Shown here piece by piece: positions 17,030 through 26,211 of a stretch of DNA of 64,000 nt. Position numbers and translations under genes: made by a program. This stretch comes from Candidatus Enterococcus myersii (GTDB taxonomy: Bacteria; Bacillota; Bacilli; Lactobacillales; Enterococcaceae). The notes under the pieces were generated by a model, which did no database searches, was not told where the DNA came from, and worked only from the letters and a program-made list of their open reading frames with translations. The stretch is from positions 124,001 to 188,000 of the forward strand of contig NZ_JAFLVT010000005.1 in assembly GCF_017316025.1 (NCBI RefSeq). The letters run 5' to 3'. Each line of letters begins with the position of its first letter. Position 1 is the first letter of the stretch.

Positions 17030-18193
17030 ATGAAAGAACAAACGTTTAATTTAGTGGCAACTTGTGCCAGTGGCTTAGAAGCTTTAGTAGGAAAAGAATT
17101 ACGAGATTTAGGAATTGAATGCCAAGTGGAAAATGGTCGTGCGCGTTTTAAAGGAAATTTAACCACAATCGCGACCGCAAACTTGTGGCTAAGAACTGCA
17201 GACAGAATTAAAATTGTTGTGGGTGAATTTGATGCCTATACTTTTGATGAACTATTTGAAAAAGTCAAGGCATTGTCATGGGAAGATTTACTACCACTGG
17301 ATGCAGAGTTTCCGGTTAGTGGAAAGTCAATTAAATCAAAACTTTATAGTGTTCCTGATTGCCAAGCAATCACAAAAAAAGCAATTGTCGAGCGTTTGCG
17401 CTCCTATTATCATCGCCCTACAACTGTGCCATTAGCAGAAACTGGTGCATTATTTCCTGTAGAAGTCGCACTTTTAAAAGACCATGTTATGGTGACATTA
17501 GATACGACTGGTCCAAGTTTATTTAAACGAGGTTATCGTTTAGAAAAAGGTGGCGCGCCCTTAAAAGAAAATTTAGCAGCAGCATTGGTACTATTAACCA
17601 ATTGGCGTAAAGATCATCCTTTTGTTGATCCCGTTTGTGGTTCTGGTACAATTTGTATTGAAGCAGCCTTAATTGGTCATAATATTGCGCCGGGCTTTAA
17701 TCGCGAATTTTTATGTGAAACATGGGATTGGGCTGACGCAGCGATTTTTGAAAAAGTTCGCACAGATGCTGATAATGCGGCAGATTATGATATTGAACTG
17801 GATATCAGCGGGTATGATATTAACGGTAAAATGATCGAAATAGCAAAAGCAAATGCCGAAGAAATCGGCTTAGGAGATACGATTACATTTAAGCAACAAG
17901 CGGTAAAAGATTTTACTACAGATAAAGAGTATGGTGTGATTGTAGCAAACCCACCTTATGGCGAACGTTTGGGTGAAACAGAAACTGTCCAAAGACTATA
18001 CAAAGAAATGGGAACTGTTTTACGTCCATTAAAAACTTGGAGTAAATATATTTTGACAAGTGATCTACAATTTGAATCATTTTATGGTGCCAAAGCAACA
18101 AAAAAACGCAAACTATATAACGGAGCTTTACGAACAGACTTATTTCAATACTGGGGAACACGCCCACCAAGAACAAAGGAGAAAGCAGAATGA
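17030..18193 (+). CDS. ypsC: Class I SAM-dependent 23S rRNA methyltransferase (RlmL/YpsC type)
   Basis: A 387-residue RNA methyltransferase. The N-terminal ferredoxin-like plus THUMP region (residues 1-160, LVATCASGLEALVGKELRDLG) binds RNA. The C-terminal Rossmann domain has DPVCGSGTICIEAA for AdoMet and the catalytic NPPYGERLG, typical of N2-guanine or N6-adenine transfer. By homology to RlmL the target is a guanine of 23S rRNA, but the Gram-positive members are less characterised. The start at 17030 has AAAGGAG five bases upstream and gives the family length. Its stop overlaps the M32 peptidase start (ATGA). Confidence 0.9.
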   Translation: MKEQTFNLVATCASGLEALVGKELRDLGIECQVENGRARFKGNLTTIATANLWLRTADRIKIVVGEFDAYTFDELFEKVKALSWEDLLPLDAEFPVSGKSIKSKLYSVPDCQAITKKAIVERLRSYYHRPTTVPLAETGALFPVEVALLKDHVMVTLDTTGPSLFKRGYRLEKGGAPLKENLAAALVLLTNWRKDHPFVDPVCGSGTICIEAALIGHNIAPGFNREFLCETWDWADAAIFEKVRTDADNAADYDIELDISGYDINGKMIEIAKANAEEIGLGDTITFKQQAVKDFTTDKEYGVIVANPPYGERLGETETVQRLYKEMGTVLRPLKTWSKYILTSDLQFESFYGAKATKKRKLYNGALRTDLFQYWGTRPPRTKEKAE

Positions 18194-19689
18194 AAGAAAA
18201 AGAATTTCTAGATGAATTAGCCGAAATCACACTATTAAATCAAACTCTAGCTTTACTAGACTGGGATAGCCAAACTGGTATGCCTGAGACTGCTGCGACC
18301 GAGCGAGGAGCAGCTAGTGGTTATCTAAGCGGATTAGCTTTTGAAAAGCAAACTGGTCCTAAAATTAAAGCGGCACTTGATTATTTTAATGACCATCAAG
18401 CTGAACTTTCGGAAGTTGGCAAAACTGTCTTTCAAGTAGCAAAAAAAGATTATGACGAAATTCATGCAATTCCCAAAGAGTTAATGGTCGAACGCAGTCG
18501 CTTGTATAGTCAAGCCCATACTGCTTGGGTTAAAGCTAGGAAATCACAAAATTTTGCTGATTTCAAACCAGCACTAGAAGAAAATATCCGCATAACAAAA
18601 GAGTTGATTCCTTATTATAAAAAAGATGAAGCAACAGATTATGATGTTTTATTAAATCTATTTGAACCAGGCATGACTACTGCGGTCTTGGATGAGGTTT
18701 TTACTGAACTAAGAGATGGATTGGTAAAAATTAGACAACTGATTGCACAAGAAGGCATAGAACCTGATACAAGCTTTAAAGACAGAATTATGACTAAAGA
18801 ACAACAAAAAGTTTTTGTCGAAAACTTAGTGTCACAACTAGGCTTTGATTTTAATCGCGGACGCCTTGATGATACGGTCCATCCTTTTGCAACACGACTT
18901 GCTCGTAATGATGTCCGCATTACAACCCGTTGGAACGAGCAGGACTTTTCAATGGGAATTTTTGGTGTAATACACGAAGCTGGACATGGTATTTATGAAC
19001 AGAATATGGCTGAAAAATACAATATGACACCAGTTTATGATGCACCATCGATGGGAATTCATGAATCTCAGTCATTGTTTTATGAAATTATTTTAGGTAG
19101 TAAGCGTAGTTTTTGGCAAAAGCAATATCCGATATTTCAAGCTGCGGCTGAAGGTACTTTCGACGATATTGATTTTGAAACATTCTATCGTTCATTAAAA
19201 GCTACCGCAGCAAGTCTGATTCGCATTGAAGCTGATAGTTTAACCTATCCGTTACACATTATTATTCGTTATGAATTAGAAAAAGCGCTATTTAATGGTG
19301 ACTTAACGGCAGCTGAGTTGCCAAAAGCTTGGAATGATAAATATGAAGAATATCTCGGAATTCGACCAGACAATGATTTAGTTGGTGTTTTACAAGATGT
19401 CCATTGGTCTGGCGGGATGTTTGGTTATTTTCCATCTTATGCTTTGGGGTATATGTATGCAGCACAGTTACTACACGCAATGGAAAAAGAACTAGCGGTG
19501 GATGACTTATTAACCCGTGGCGATTATGCTCCGATTAAAGCATGGTTGACAGAACATATTCACCAATTTGGAAGAAGTAAAACACCTAGTGAATTAATCA
19601 AAGCAGCAACAAAAGAAACCTTAAATCCTCAGTATCTGCTGGATTATTTGTCAGAACTTTATCAAACTGTTTATCAAATTAAAGCATAA
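18190..19689 (+). CDS. M32-family metallocarboxypeptidase (Taq type)
   Basis: A 499-residue M32 carboxypeptidase, which removes C-terminal residues from peptides in the cytosol. It has the zinc-binding HEAGH in GVIHEAGHGIYEQN and the family hallmarks HPFATRLARNDVRITTRW, GIHESQSLFYE and IRYELEKALFNGDL. The N-terminus (LLDWDSQTGMPETAATERG) is typical. The start overlaps the methyltransferase stop and is preceded by AAGGAG, so the two are translationally coupled. A hairpin terminator follows. Confidence 0.95.
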   Translation: MKEKEFLDELAEITLLNQTLALLDWDSQTGMPETAATERGAASGYLSGLAFEKQTGPKIKAALDYFNDHQAELSEVGKTVFQVAKKDYDEIHAIPKELMVERSRLYSQAHTAWVKARKSQNFADFKPALEENIRITKELIPYYKKDEATDYDVLLNLFEPGMTTAVLDEVFTELRDGLVKIRQLIAQEGIEPDTSFKDRIMTKEQQKVFVENLVSQLGFDFNRGRLDDTVHPFATRLARNDVRITTRWNEQDFSMGIFGVIHEAGHGIYEQNMAEKYNMTPVYDAPSMGIHESQSLFYEIILGSKRSFWQKQYPIFQAAAEGTFDDIDFETFYRSLKATAASLIRIEADSLTYPLHIIIRYELEKALFNGDLTAAELPKAWNDKYEEYLGIRPDNDLVGVLQDVHWSGGMFGYFPSYALGYMYAAQLLHAMEKELAVDDLLTRGDYAPIKAWLTEHIHQFGRSKTPSELIKAATKETLNPQYLLDYLSELYQTVYQIKA

Positions 19690-19721
19690 CTATTGCTTTT
19701 TACTAAATGTATGGAAAGTAT

Positions 19722-19755
19722 AAATAATGCCAAGCGAGTTCGCTTGGCATTATTT
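19722..19755 (+). terminator. Hairpin terminator after the M32 peptidase
   Basis: AATAATGCCAAGCGA and its exact complement form a 15-bp stem with a two-base loop, followed only by a short T-run, so it may end or protect the transcript. Confidence 0.65.
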
Positions 19756-19921
19756 GGGGAAGTGGCTAGAATTGTCTGCATCAATTACCAGTTAGTGATT
19801 GAGGGGGAGATCTTCTAAAACTGTCTTGCAACAAGTGACCACTCTATTATTATTGTAAACGCTTTTTGAAGATTGTGAAAATTCGAATTTGCATATTAAC
19901 TTGTATATTAAGGAGAAAAAA

Positions 19922-20578
19922 ATGGATAAGATACCAGAAATCATCGCATATGCTAAAGAAAAGTTGCAAGAAGATTTGACTGGCCATGGTTTTGATCATG
20001 CCAGCCGCGTGGCGACATTGGCTACTCAGATTGCAAAAAAAGAAGCTGTGCAATTAGACGAAGAGGTTTTAATTGCTGCGGCTTATTTACATGATACAAT
20101 CGACGATAAAGTTGTTCCGGATGTAGCAATTGCTCTCACAAAATTACAAAGTTTTTTGAAGGAAATTAATTTTAGCGCACAACAGCAGGCAGAAATTATT
20201 TTTATTATCACGAATATGTCTTTTTCAAAAGAATTGGAAGCAAAAGCAAATTTATCTATTGCTGGACAAATTGTTCAAGATGCTGATCGGCTCGAGGCAC
20301 TTGGGGCAATGGGGATTTTAAGAACGGCTTATTTTGGTGGTAGCCACCAGCATCCGCTACACAATCCAATGATAAAACCCATCAATTTCACCGATAAAAA
20401 AGAATACCGAAAAGGCACTACCGTTATCAATCATTTCTATGAAAAACTGTTGTTACTACCAGATAAAATGAATACCAAAACAGCCTATACAGAAGCTGTG
20501 CGACGGCAAAAATTCATGGAAGCTTTTTTGTCAGAATTTTATCAAGAATGGGAGCCGGAAAACGCGGAGTTCTTTTAA
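19922..20578 (+). CDS. HD-domain phosphohydrolase
   Basis: A 218-residue HD-superfamily metal hydrolase of the YedJ-like group. The metal ligands are visible as His in FDHASRVA, His-Asp in AAYLHDTIDD and a later Asp in QDADRLEALGAMG. Such enzymes remove phosphate from nucleotides or similar compounds; the substrate here is unknown. The ATG at 19922 has AAGGAG six bases upstream; an upstream in-frame ATG at 19889 lacks one. It stands alone. Confidence 0.87.
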   Translation: MDKIPEIIAYAKEKLQEDLTGHGFDHASRVATLATQIAKKEAVQLDEEVLIAAAYLHDTIDDKVVPDVAIALTKLQSFLKEINFSAQQQAEIIFIITNMSFSKELEAKANLSIAGQIVQDADRLEALGAMGILRTAYFGGSHQHPLHNPMIKPINFTDKKEYRKGTTVINHFYEKLLLLPDKMNTKTAYTEAVRRQKFMEAFLSEFYQEWEPENAEFF

Positions 20579-20764
20579 TCTGATTTTTGAACAGAAGGCT
20601 TAATAGACAATAAACATGATTACATGAAAAGCTGACGTAAAGATGCCACTAAAGAAAAATAAAGTCTTAAGCGCAATATTTGTACGATTGTGCCTTTTGT
20701 CACAACACTTATTATTTTATTTTAGTTAGAATATCTCCTATAATCAAGTTAAGGGGGGATGGAG

Positions 20765-21118
20765 ATGTTCTACCAACAAGCTATGGAACCAGCTGAGCTT
20801 TTAAATACATTAACTGCCAACAATGAATGCTTTTTTGTTATCGAAGCACATTTGACTAATAAGCTATATCATGTAGCAGTCTATAAGTATGATAAAGAAT
20901 ACTTTTTACTCTTAGACCCTCGTTTATTTCAACAAATTTTGAAAACTAAAGCTGCGTCACACGGAGATGAAGATGAGGTATTGCCATACATCGAAGAGGC
21001 TTTAGAAGATAATCTCTATCAGTTAGTAGCTGAAGATTATGTAAAATTAGATCTTTATACACTGACTGCTTTGGCAAAAAAAAATACCGTTAGTATTCGC
21101 TTTTACGAATTTTATTAG
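20765..21118 (+). CDS. Hypothetical protein, 117 aa
   Basis: A cytosolic acidic protein I do not recognise. Beta-strand-like segments (CFFVIEAHLTNKLYHVAVYKYDKEYFLLLDP) are followed by an acidic patch (HGDEDEVLPYIEEALED). The ATG at 20765 is preferred over one at 20759, because the G-rich AAGGGGGG site ends directly against the earlier codon. A perfect TATAAT at 20739-20744 gives a likely promoter with a weak -35. It is followed 12 bases later by the next small gene, with which it shares a terminator. Confidence 0.72.
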   Translation: MFYQQAMEPAELLNTLTANNECFFVIEAHLTNKLYHVAVYKYDKEYFLLLDPRLFQQILKTKAASHGDEDEVLPYIEEALEDNLYQLVAEDYVKLDLYTLTALAKKNTVSIRFYEFY

Positions 21119-21130
21119 GAGTGATTGAAA

Positions 21131-21355
21131 ATGAAAAAAACGGAGTATTTAACTTTTAAAGATAAAGGTTTTATTACCCTTTTACAAAATTTGGGTGACG
21201 ATTATTCTGCAGTGGAATTAATTGATGAACAAAATGATGTCGATGTGGTGGTTTTATCCCAAGCAGATTATGATTATCTGGTCAGTCAATTAGACGAAGA
21301 AGAGCGTAGCCAATATGTTGAAGACAACGATGAATCAGAGTTTTTAGAAGATTAA
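21131..21355 (+). CDS. Hypothetical acidic protein, 74 aa
   Basis: A small, very acidic cytosolic protein (tail EEERSQYVEDNDESEFLED). Its strand-rich start, FITLLQNLGDDYSAVELIDEQNDVDVVVLSQADYDYLVSQL, loosely recalls DUF1292-type proteins, but I am not confident. The ATG has AGGAG nine bases upstream; the TTG six bases earlier is too close to it. Co-transcribed with the 117-aa gene and ended by the terminator at 21366. Confidence 0.7.
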   Translation: MKKTEYLTFKDKGFITLLQNLGDDYSAVELIDEQNDVDVVVLSQADYDYLVSQLDEEERSQYVEDNDESEFLED

Positions 21356-21365
21356 TTAAAAAAAG

Positions 21366-21437
21366 AAAAACCCAAACGTACCAAGCCAGGTTATTGTGTT
21401 TCAGATAATCTGCACTACGCGTTTGGGCGTTTTTGTT
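21366..21437. terminator. Bidirectional branched terminator
   Basis: AACCCAAACGTA pairs with TACGCGTTTGGG. The 40-base interior folds again through CAGGTTAT/ATAATCTG. A-rich and T-rich flanks allow use by both converging genes. Confidence 0.75.
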
Positions 21438-21458
21438 TTGTGTTTTTATCAGAATGCT

Positions 21459-21779
21459 TTATGATTTAAGTTGTGGTTTAATGCGCTTGTAAGCACGAAA
21501 AATATTAATGCCAACTAAAATAATCCCGATAATTAAAGGGATATATAATAACCAAAATGGATAGTTTAAAGCTAAGTTTTTACTTGCTTTTACTAAATCA
21601 TCTTGTTCTTTTATGGCGTATTGCAACACTTGGTAGCTAAAAGCCACCATAAAGCCTGCTATAATAAACAATACAAACCCCAGATAGGGAATTTTACTTT
21701 TTTTACGCAGTAGCAAGATTAGGCCATATAAAACAATTAGTGCAATAGGAACACCCAATGCAAAATACTCGTTTAACAT
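21459..21779 (-). CDS. Hypothetical membrane protein, 106 aa
   Basis: Three hydrophobic helices: residues about 6-24 (LGVPIALIVLYGLILLL), 33-53 (YLGFVLFIIAGFMVAFSYQV) and 76-98 (PFWLLYIPLIIGIILVGINIF), with a basic C-terminus. No family recognised. The start at 21779 is chosen because AGGAGGTG stands five bases before it; an upstream ATG eight codons earlier has no site and would place the SD inside the gene. It ends at the shared terminator and is divergent from the VanZ/RDD gene. Confidence 0.75.
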   Translation of the reverse strand: MLNEYFALGVPIALIVLYGLILLLRKKSKIPYLGFVLFIIAGFMVAFSYQVLQYAIKEQDDLVKASKNLALNYPFWLLYIPLIIGIILVGINIFRAYKRIKPQLKS

Positions 21780-21866
21780 AATTGCACCTCCTGTAATTAT
21801 CATACGCCAAAGTATTTTTTTTGGGAAATATTTTAAGACTTAGCTTAAGCAAAGAAAGGATCTTTT

Positions 21867-23018
21867 ATGTCTGCTTATATTGAACCACTTAAAACAGCTC
21901 TTTTGATTTTCCCGTTTTTAGCCTTATTTATCTCATCTTTTTTCTTTATTTATGAGTATCGTAAATTTGGTCGCTTTATTTTTAGTCGTGCCCTTATTAT
22001 GTATTCTTTTGTCTTTTATTTGTTATGTGCCTATTTTTTAGTCATTTTGCCATTACCACCAATTTCGGAGGTGGCGCATTACACGGGGCCTCACTATGAA
22101 TTGCATTTAGGTGCTTCATTGCATAACTTTTTAACTCAAACTGCTTTGAGACTAAATGATCCAAGTACGTATTTGCCCGCCATGAAACAAGGCGTTTTTT
22201 TAGAACCTGTATTTAACGTATTTTTACTGTTGCCATTTGGCGTTTACCTACGCTATTTCTTCGGTTTTTCTTTGAAGAAAACGATATTGGCCAGCTTTTT
22301 ATTGTCATTATTCTTTGAAGTTACACAATTAACCGGGCTGTATTTTATTTATCCCAGAAATTATCGTTTGGCTGATGTGAACGACCTTTTACACAACACC
22401 ATTGGTGGTACGCTTGGTTATTTGGTTGAACCTTTATTTACTTTATTATTGCCATCACGAGAAGAGTTAGCCGAAACAGCCTATGAAAAAGGGCGAGATG
22501 TGACTCTTTTCCGACGCTTTGCTGCCTTTTTCTTAGATTGGTTTTTCATTTATTTCTTTACCTTTGTGCTTACTGTTGCTTTACGCTTTTTTACACAAGA
22601 TTACGCAATTGATTTTAGTGATACCCCAGCATGGTATTTTGTCACCATTTTACTTTATTTTATCCTTTTAAACTATGGGCTAAATGGTCAAACACTGGGA
22701 AAAAAAATTGTTAGAATTCGTGTGGTTGAAAACGAGCATCGCCATATCACCTTAAAAGCGTTAGTAAAGCGTTATGGATTGTTGTATTTAATTTATGGCG
22801 GTATTGGACAACTCGGTACCTTATTTGCGCCTTTGGTGAAAAGCAACAACCACTTTTTAGTCGGAATTGCTTCTATGGTTACAATCGGGGCAGCTGTCAT
22901 TCAAGGATTGTTTGTTATTAACGTTATCTGGTCAGTGATTCGTAAGAAAAGACAATTGTTTTATGAAAAAAGAAGTGGGACTTACGTAATAAGTACAATT
23001 TTGCCAAAAGAAATCTGA
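21867..23018 (+). CDS. VanZ-like/RDD two-domain membrane protein
   Basis: A 383-residue polytopic membrane protein. The first 195 residues are a VanZ-like domain (VILPLPP after the second helix, FLLLPFGVYLRYFFG, SLFFEVTQLTGLYFIYPRNYRLADVNDLLHNTIGGTLGY). Residues about 215-370 are an RDD domain (RRFAAFFLDWFFIYFF, GQTLGKKIVRIRVV). VanZ proteins in enterococci give low-level teicoplanin resistance; most homologues have no known role. An AAAGGA site precedes the ATG by seven bases. The gene lies ahead of cshB with a gap of about 57 bases. Confidence 0.9.
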   Translation: MSAYIEPLKTALLIFPFLALFISSFFFIYEYRKFGRFIFSRALIMYSFVFYLLCAYFLVILPLPPISEVAHYTGPHYELHLGASLHNFLTQTALRLNDPSTYLPAMKQGVFLEPVFNVFLLLPFGVYLRYFFGFSLKKTILASFLLSLFFEVTQLTGLYFIYPRNYRLADVNDLLHNTIGGTLGYLVEPLFTLLLPSREELAETAYEKGRDVTLFRRFAAFFLDWFFIYFFTFVLTVALRFFTQDYAIDFSDTPAWYFVTILLYFILLNYGLNGQTLGKKIVRIRVVENEHRHITLKALVKRYGLLYLIYGGIGQLGTLFAPLVKSNNHFLVGIASMVTIGAAVIQGLFVINVIWSVIRKKRQLFYEKRSGTYVISTILPKEI

Positions 23019-23075
23019 CGCAGTGTGCCATTTGTGCTATAATCCCTAAGAACATTATGAAAAGAAGGTGGAAAT

Positions 23076-24425
23076 ATGCAATTTACGGATTTTCAATTTA
23101 AGCCCTTTATATACGAAGCTCTTAAAGAAAAGAAGTTTGAAAAACCAACGGAAGTGCAAGAACGCTTGATTCCTGTGATTAAACAAAAAAGAAGCGTTGT
23201 CGGGCAATCGCAAACAGGTACGGGGAAGACCCATACTTTTTTACTGCCATTGCTTGATGCAGTTGATCCAACTAATGAAAGTGCCCAAGTTGTCATTACA
23301 GCACCAAGTCGAGAATTGGCCAATCAGATTTATGCGGCTGCCAAACAAATCGCAGCTTTTTCTGATCCTGTAATTCGCGTGAGCAATTTTGTGGGCGGAA
23401 CAGATAAACAACGGCAAATTGACAAATTAAAACATCAACAACCTCATGTAGTCATCGGAACACCAGGCCGCTTGTTGGATATGATTAATGAACAAGCCTT
23501 ATTTATCCATAAAGCTTTTGCTTTTGTAGTCGATGAAGCAGATATGACATTAGACATGGGTTTTTTGCAGGAAGTTGATCAAATCGCGAGCCGATTACCA
23601 GAAAAAGTTCAAATATTAGTTTTTTCAGCAACCATTCCCGAAAAATTACGTCCATTTTTAAAAAAATACTTGGAAAATCCAGTAATTGAAGAGATTCAAC
23701 CCAAAGCTGTCATAGCTGATTCGATTGATAATTGGTTAATCGCTACCAAGGGCAAAGATAAAAATCGGTTAATTTATCAGTTATTGACAATTGGACACCC
23801 TTATATGGCCTTAGTATTTGCCAATACCAAACAACGCGTAGATGAAATTAGTGATTATCTCAAAGAACAAGGATTAAAAGTTGCCAAAGTCCATGGTGAT
23901 ATCACACCCCGCGAACGCAAACGCATCATGCGTAGCATCCAAAATATGGATTTTCAATACGTTGTTGCAACAGACTTAGCAGCTCGAGGAATTGATATCG
24001 AGGGCGTTTCCCATGTTATTAATGCAGAGATTCCTAATGATTTAGAGTTCTTTATTCACCGTGTTGGACGAACTGGCCGTAATAATTTGGCTGGTACGGC
24101 GATTACTTTATACGGCCCGCAAGATGAGGAAAAAGTAGCCGCAATTGAAAAAATCGGCGTGACCTTTAAACCAAAAGAAATCAAAAATGGCGAAATTGTC
24201 ACAGGTTATGATCGCAACCGTCGGAAAAAACGGGAACAGACCAAAAAAGATGAGTTAGATCCGACGCTGATTGGTTTGGTTAAAAAGAAAAAGAAAAAAA
24301 TCAAACCAGGTTATAAGAAAAAAATTCAGTGGGCAGTCGACAAAGATAAAAAACAAAAACGTAAAGTCGAAAAACGCCAGCAACTGCGTACAGCACGAAA
24401 ACACAAGAAAAAATCAAGTCAATAG
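23076..24425 (+). CDS. cshB: DEAD-box RNA helicase (CshB type)
   Basis: A 449-residue ATP-dependent RNA helicase. In order: Q-motif (F…KPTEVQERLIPVI), Walker A GQSQTGTGKT, PSRELANQ, GTPGRLLD, DEAD in VVDEADMTLDMG, SAT in VFSATIP, TDLAARGIDIEGV and HRVGRTGR. The C-terminal 75 residues are Lys/Arg-rich and likely bind RNA. The length matches CshB, which helps cold growth, ribosome assembly and RNA decay. GAAGGTGG precedes the ATG and a terminator follows. Confidence 0.93.
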   Translation: MQFTDFQFKPFIYEALKEKKFEKPTEVQERLIPVIKQKRSVVGQSQTGTGKTHTFLLPLLDAVDPTNESAQVVITAPSRELANQIYAAAKQIAAFSDPVIRVSNFVGGTDKQRQIDKLKHQQPHVVIGTPGRLLDMINEQALFIHKAFAFVVDEADMTLDMGFLQEVDQIASRLPEKVQILVFSATIPEKLRPFLKKYLENPVIEEIQPKAVIADSIDNWLIATKGKDKNRLIYQLLTIGHPYMALVFANTKQRVDEISDYLKEQGLKVAKVHGDITPRERKRIMRSIQNMDFQYVVATDLAARGIDIEGVSHVINAEIPNDLEFFIHRVGRTGRNNLAGTAITLYGPQDEEKVAAIEKIGVTFKPKEIKNGEIVTGYDRNRRKKREQTKKDELDPTLIGLVKKKKKKIKPGYKKKIQWAVDKDKKQKRKVEKRQQLRTARKHKKKSSQ

Positions 24426-24427
24426 TT

Positions 24428-24472
24428 AAAAAAGTCATGATGCTTTAGTATCATGACTTTTTGTTGTTTTCC
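24428..24472 (+). terminator. Intrinsic terminator of cshB
   Basis: AAAAAGTCATGAT and ATCATGACTTTTT pair and are followed by GTTGTTTT. Confidence 0.85.
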
Positions 24473-24605
24473 ATTAGCAAAAAGCGAGTGAAAAAAATTT
24501 ACACTACTGCCAGAAATGTTGTTTTCATTGCCAGCTAATATAAGGCCAGCTTATCAAATCAGTCAAACCGTCCCAAAGTATTTTCTTTTATTCTTTGGGA
24601 TAAGC

Positions 24606-25037
24606 TTACAGCTTTTTTGCCATTTTCTGACACAAAATACCATCTTCTAAGAAAACATCACTGATAATTTGATAATTCAACTTTTGATAGAAATAAATAG
24701 CTGTAACTTCGGCAGTCAGTTGCGAAAAGATATAGCCATCTTTTTTAGCTTGCTTTTCATAGGCTGTTAATAATTTGCGACCTAAGCCACGGTTGCGATA
24801 AGCTTTTAAAACACAAAAACGATCCGGTTGAATCGTCTTTTGATCCCAGGCCTGATAGCGAACGCTAGCCACGGGGATTTCGTCTTTAAAAAGAACAAAG
24901 TACTTTCTTTTCTTGTCATCCAAAGAGTCAAATTCCCATTCTGGCTTTATTTTTTGTTCTAAAACAAAAACGTGATAGCGAACATAAAAGGCTGCTGCTT
25001 GTAAACTGTTTTGGCAGCCAAAAGAAATTTTATCCAT
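24606..25037 (-). CDS. GNAT-family N-acetyltransferase
   Basis: A 143-residue GNAT acetyltransferase. The acetyl-CoA pyrophosphate loop is the RNRGLGRKLL segment after RFCVLKAY; the N-terminal part (AAFYVRYHVFVLEQKI) resembles the ElaA/YjcF-like branch. Substrate unknown. The ATG at 25037 has GGAG six bases upstream; a TTG four codons earlier is part of that site. Downstream on the reverse strand TCCCAAAG/CTTTGGGA (about 24570-24600) could end the transcript, though it lacks a strong T-run. Confidence 0.85.
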   Translation of the reverse strand: MDKISFGCQNSLQAAAFYVRYHVFVLEQKIKPEWEFDSLDDKKRKYFVLFKDEIPVASVRYQAWDQKTIQPDRFCVLKAYRNRGLGRKLLTAYEKQAKKDGYIFSQLTAEVTAIYFYQKLNYQIISDVFLEDGILCQKMAKKL

Positions 25038-25121
25038 AATGTACTCCAATCATGATATACTGAATTTTAGCAGGTTAAAAAAAGAATAACATGAAAAGTC
25101 ATTGTTTAAAGGGGAATTTCG

Positions 25122-26177
25122 ATGAATTTATTTGAAATGTTACGTTGGAATAATTGGAAGAATTTGACAGATGAAGCGAAGATTCAAGCGTTCCAGCAAG
25201 TCTTAATGTATTTTGTCAGTCCATTAAAAGAAATCACCAATCTTGAATTATTGACTTATCAATTAGATGGCGTAAAATGCCGCACGTTTGAATTGGAAAT
25301 CGATGGCGAAGCTTTTGTTTTTGTGCCCGGACAAAAAGAAGCAATTTTAGGCTGGGATTTGGGTGTAAAAGGACTAGCAACTAACGCTTGGTCAATTACG
25401 AACACACATCCCTTAACAAAAAACGATAAACAAATTGTTGCAGAATATCACTTGGGAGATTTGGATAGTTGGGATTTATACGTCAATTTGCATACCTCTC
25501 CCTTACGAAAAAAAGATATTCCCCCCATGTTGATACAAAAACATGCACTACCAGCAGGAACGCGCTATTTAGGCATGTTAGATACTATTACGGGGGAATT
25601 TACGGGGAATGTGGCAAAATTTAGTCCTTTTGAAGCGGAGGTTAAAGCACAGCTTACGCCGCCGCAAACTTTTGAAGAAAGCTTAAATTACTCATTGCCA
25701 TACCATATTTTATCACCAAATGCTTTTTACTTAGAAATTGCAGATGGTACTGATAGTTATTATGTCTTTGAACATTTTGAATGCAACCAAACAAGTTTAA
25801 TTCGTACGATTCAAAATGAAGGCTTTGATTTATTAAGTGAAGATCAGTGGGAATTTATGGTAGGCGCAGGAACACGTAAACTATTTCGCTGGGGAAATGC
25901 TGCTGATGTTGACGAAAGTTACTGGGGCAGACAAGTGAAAAGCTTAAAACAAGGTCCCAATATGTTTGGTGTAGTTATTAACGGTGGAGCCAATCGCTAT
26001 GAACTAACTTGTGATGCTGTCTTGAAAATGGAACATAGTCAAAAAAGCGGGATTCCTTTATTAGAATTGCTACCAGAAGCAACTTATTACCGTGCCAATA
26101 GACGTCTAAAAGCAGATGAAAAATTAACACCACAAGATTTTTTATATCGTAAAGTAATCTCAATTGAATTAGATTAA
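25122..26177 (+). CDS. Uncharacterised protein with FGE/sulfatase-modifying-like C-terminal fold
   Basis: A 351-residue cytosolic protein. Residues 239-259 (SEDQWEFMVGAGTRKLFRWGN) and 279-298 (PNMFG…ANRYELTCD) line up with the formylglycine-generating-enzyme/C-type-lectin fold pattern, where typical members read LPTEAEWEYAARGG…YPWG and PNxFGLYDMxGNVWEWTxD. The N-terminal 180 residues match nothing I know. The catalytic cysteine pair of true FGE is not evident (Cys at 53, 221 and 297 only), so it is more likely a binding or structural relative. AAAGGGG precedes the ATG. It stands alone directly before the alaS T-box. Confidence 0.6.
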   Translation: MNLFEMLRWNNWKNLTDEAKIQAFQQVLMYFVSPLKEITNLELLTYQLDGVKCRTFELEIDGEAFVFVPGQKEAILGWDLGVKGLATNAWSITNTHPLTKNDKQIVAEYHLGDLDSWDLYVNLHTSPLRKKDIPPMLIQKHALPAGTRYLGMLDTITGEFTGNVAKFSPFEAEVKAQLTPPQTFEESLNYSLPYHILSPNAFYLEIADGTDSYYVFEHFECNQTSLIRTIQNEGFDLLSEDQWEFMVGAGTRKLFRWGNAADVDESYWGRQVKSLKQGPNMFGVVINGGANRYELTCDAVLKMEHSQKSGIPLLELLPEATYYRANRRLKADEKLTPQDFLYRKVISIELD

Positions 26178-26181
26178 ATCG

Positions 26182-26210
26182 TTGACAAGTATAGGTTTGT
26201 CTTCTATACT
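26182..26210 (+). promoter_or_regulatory. Promoter of alaS
   Basis: A perfect TTGACA and TATACT are 17 bases apart. Transcription would begin near 26217, at the base of T-box stem I. Confidence 0.85.
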
Positions 26211-26211
26211 T

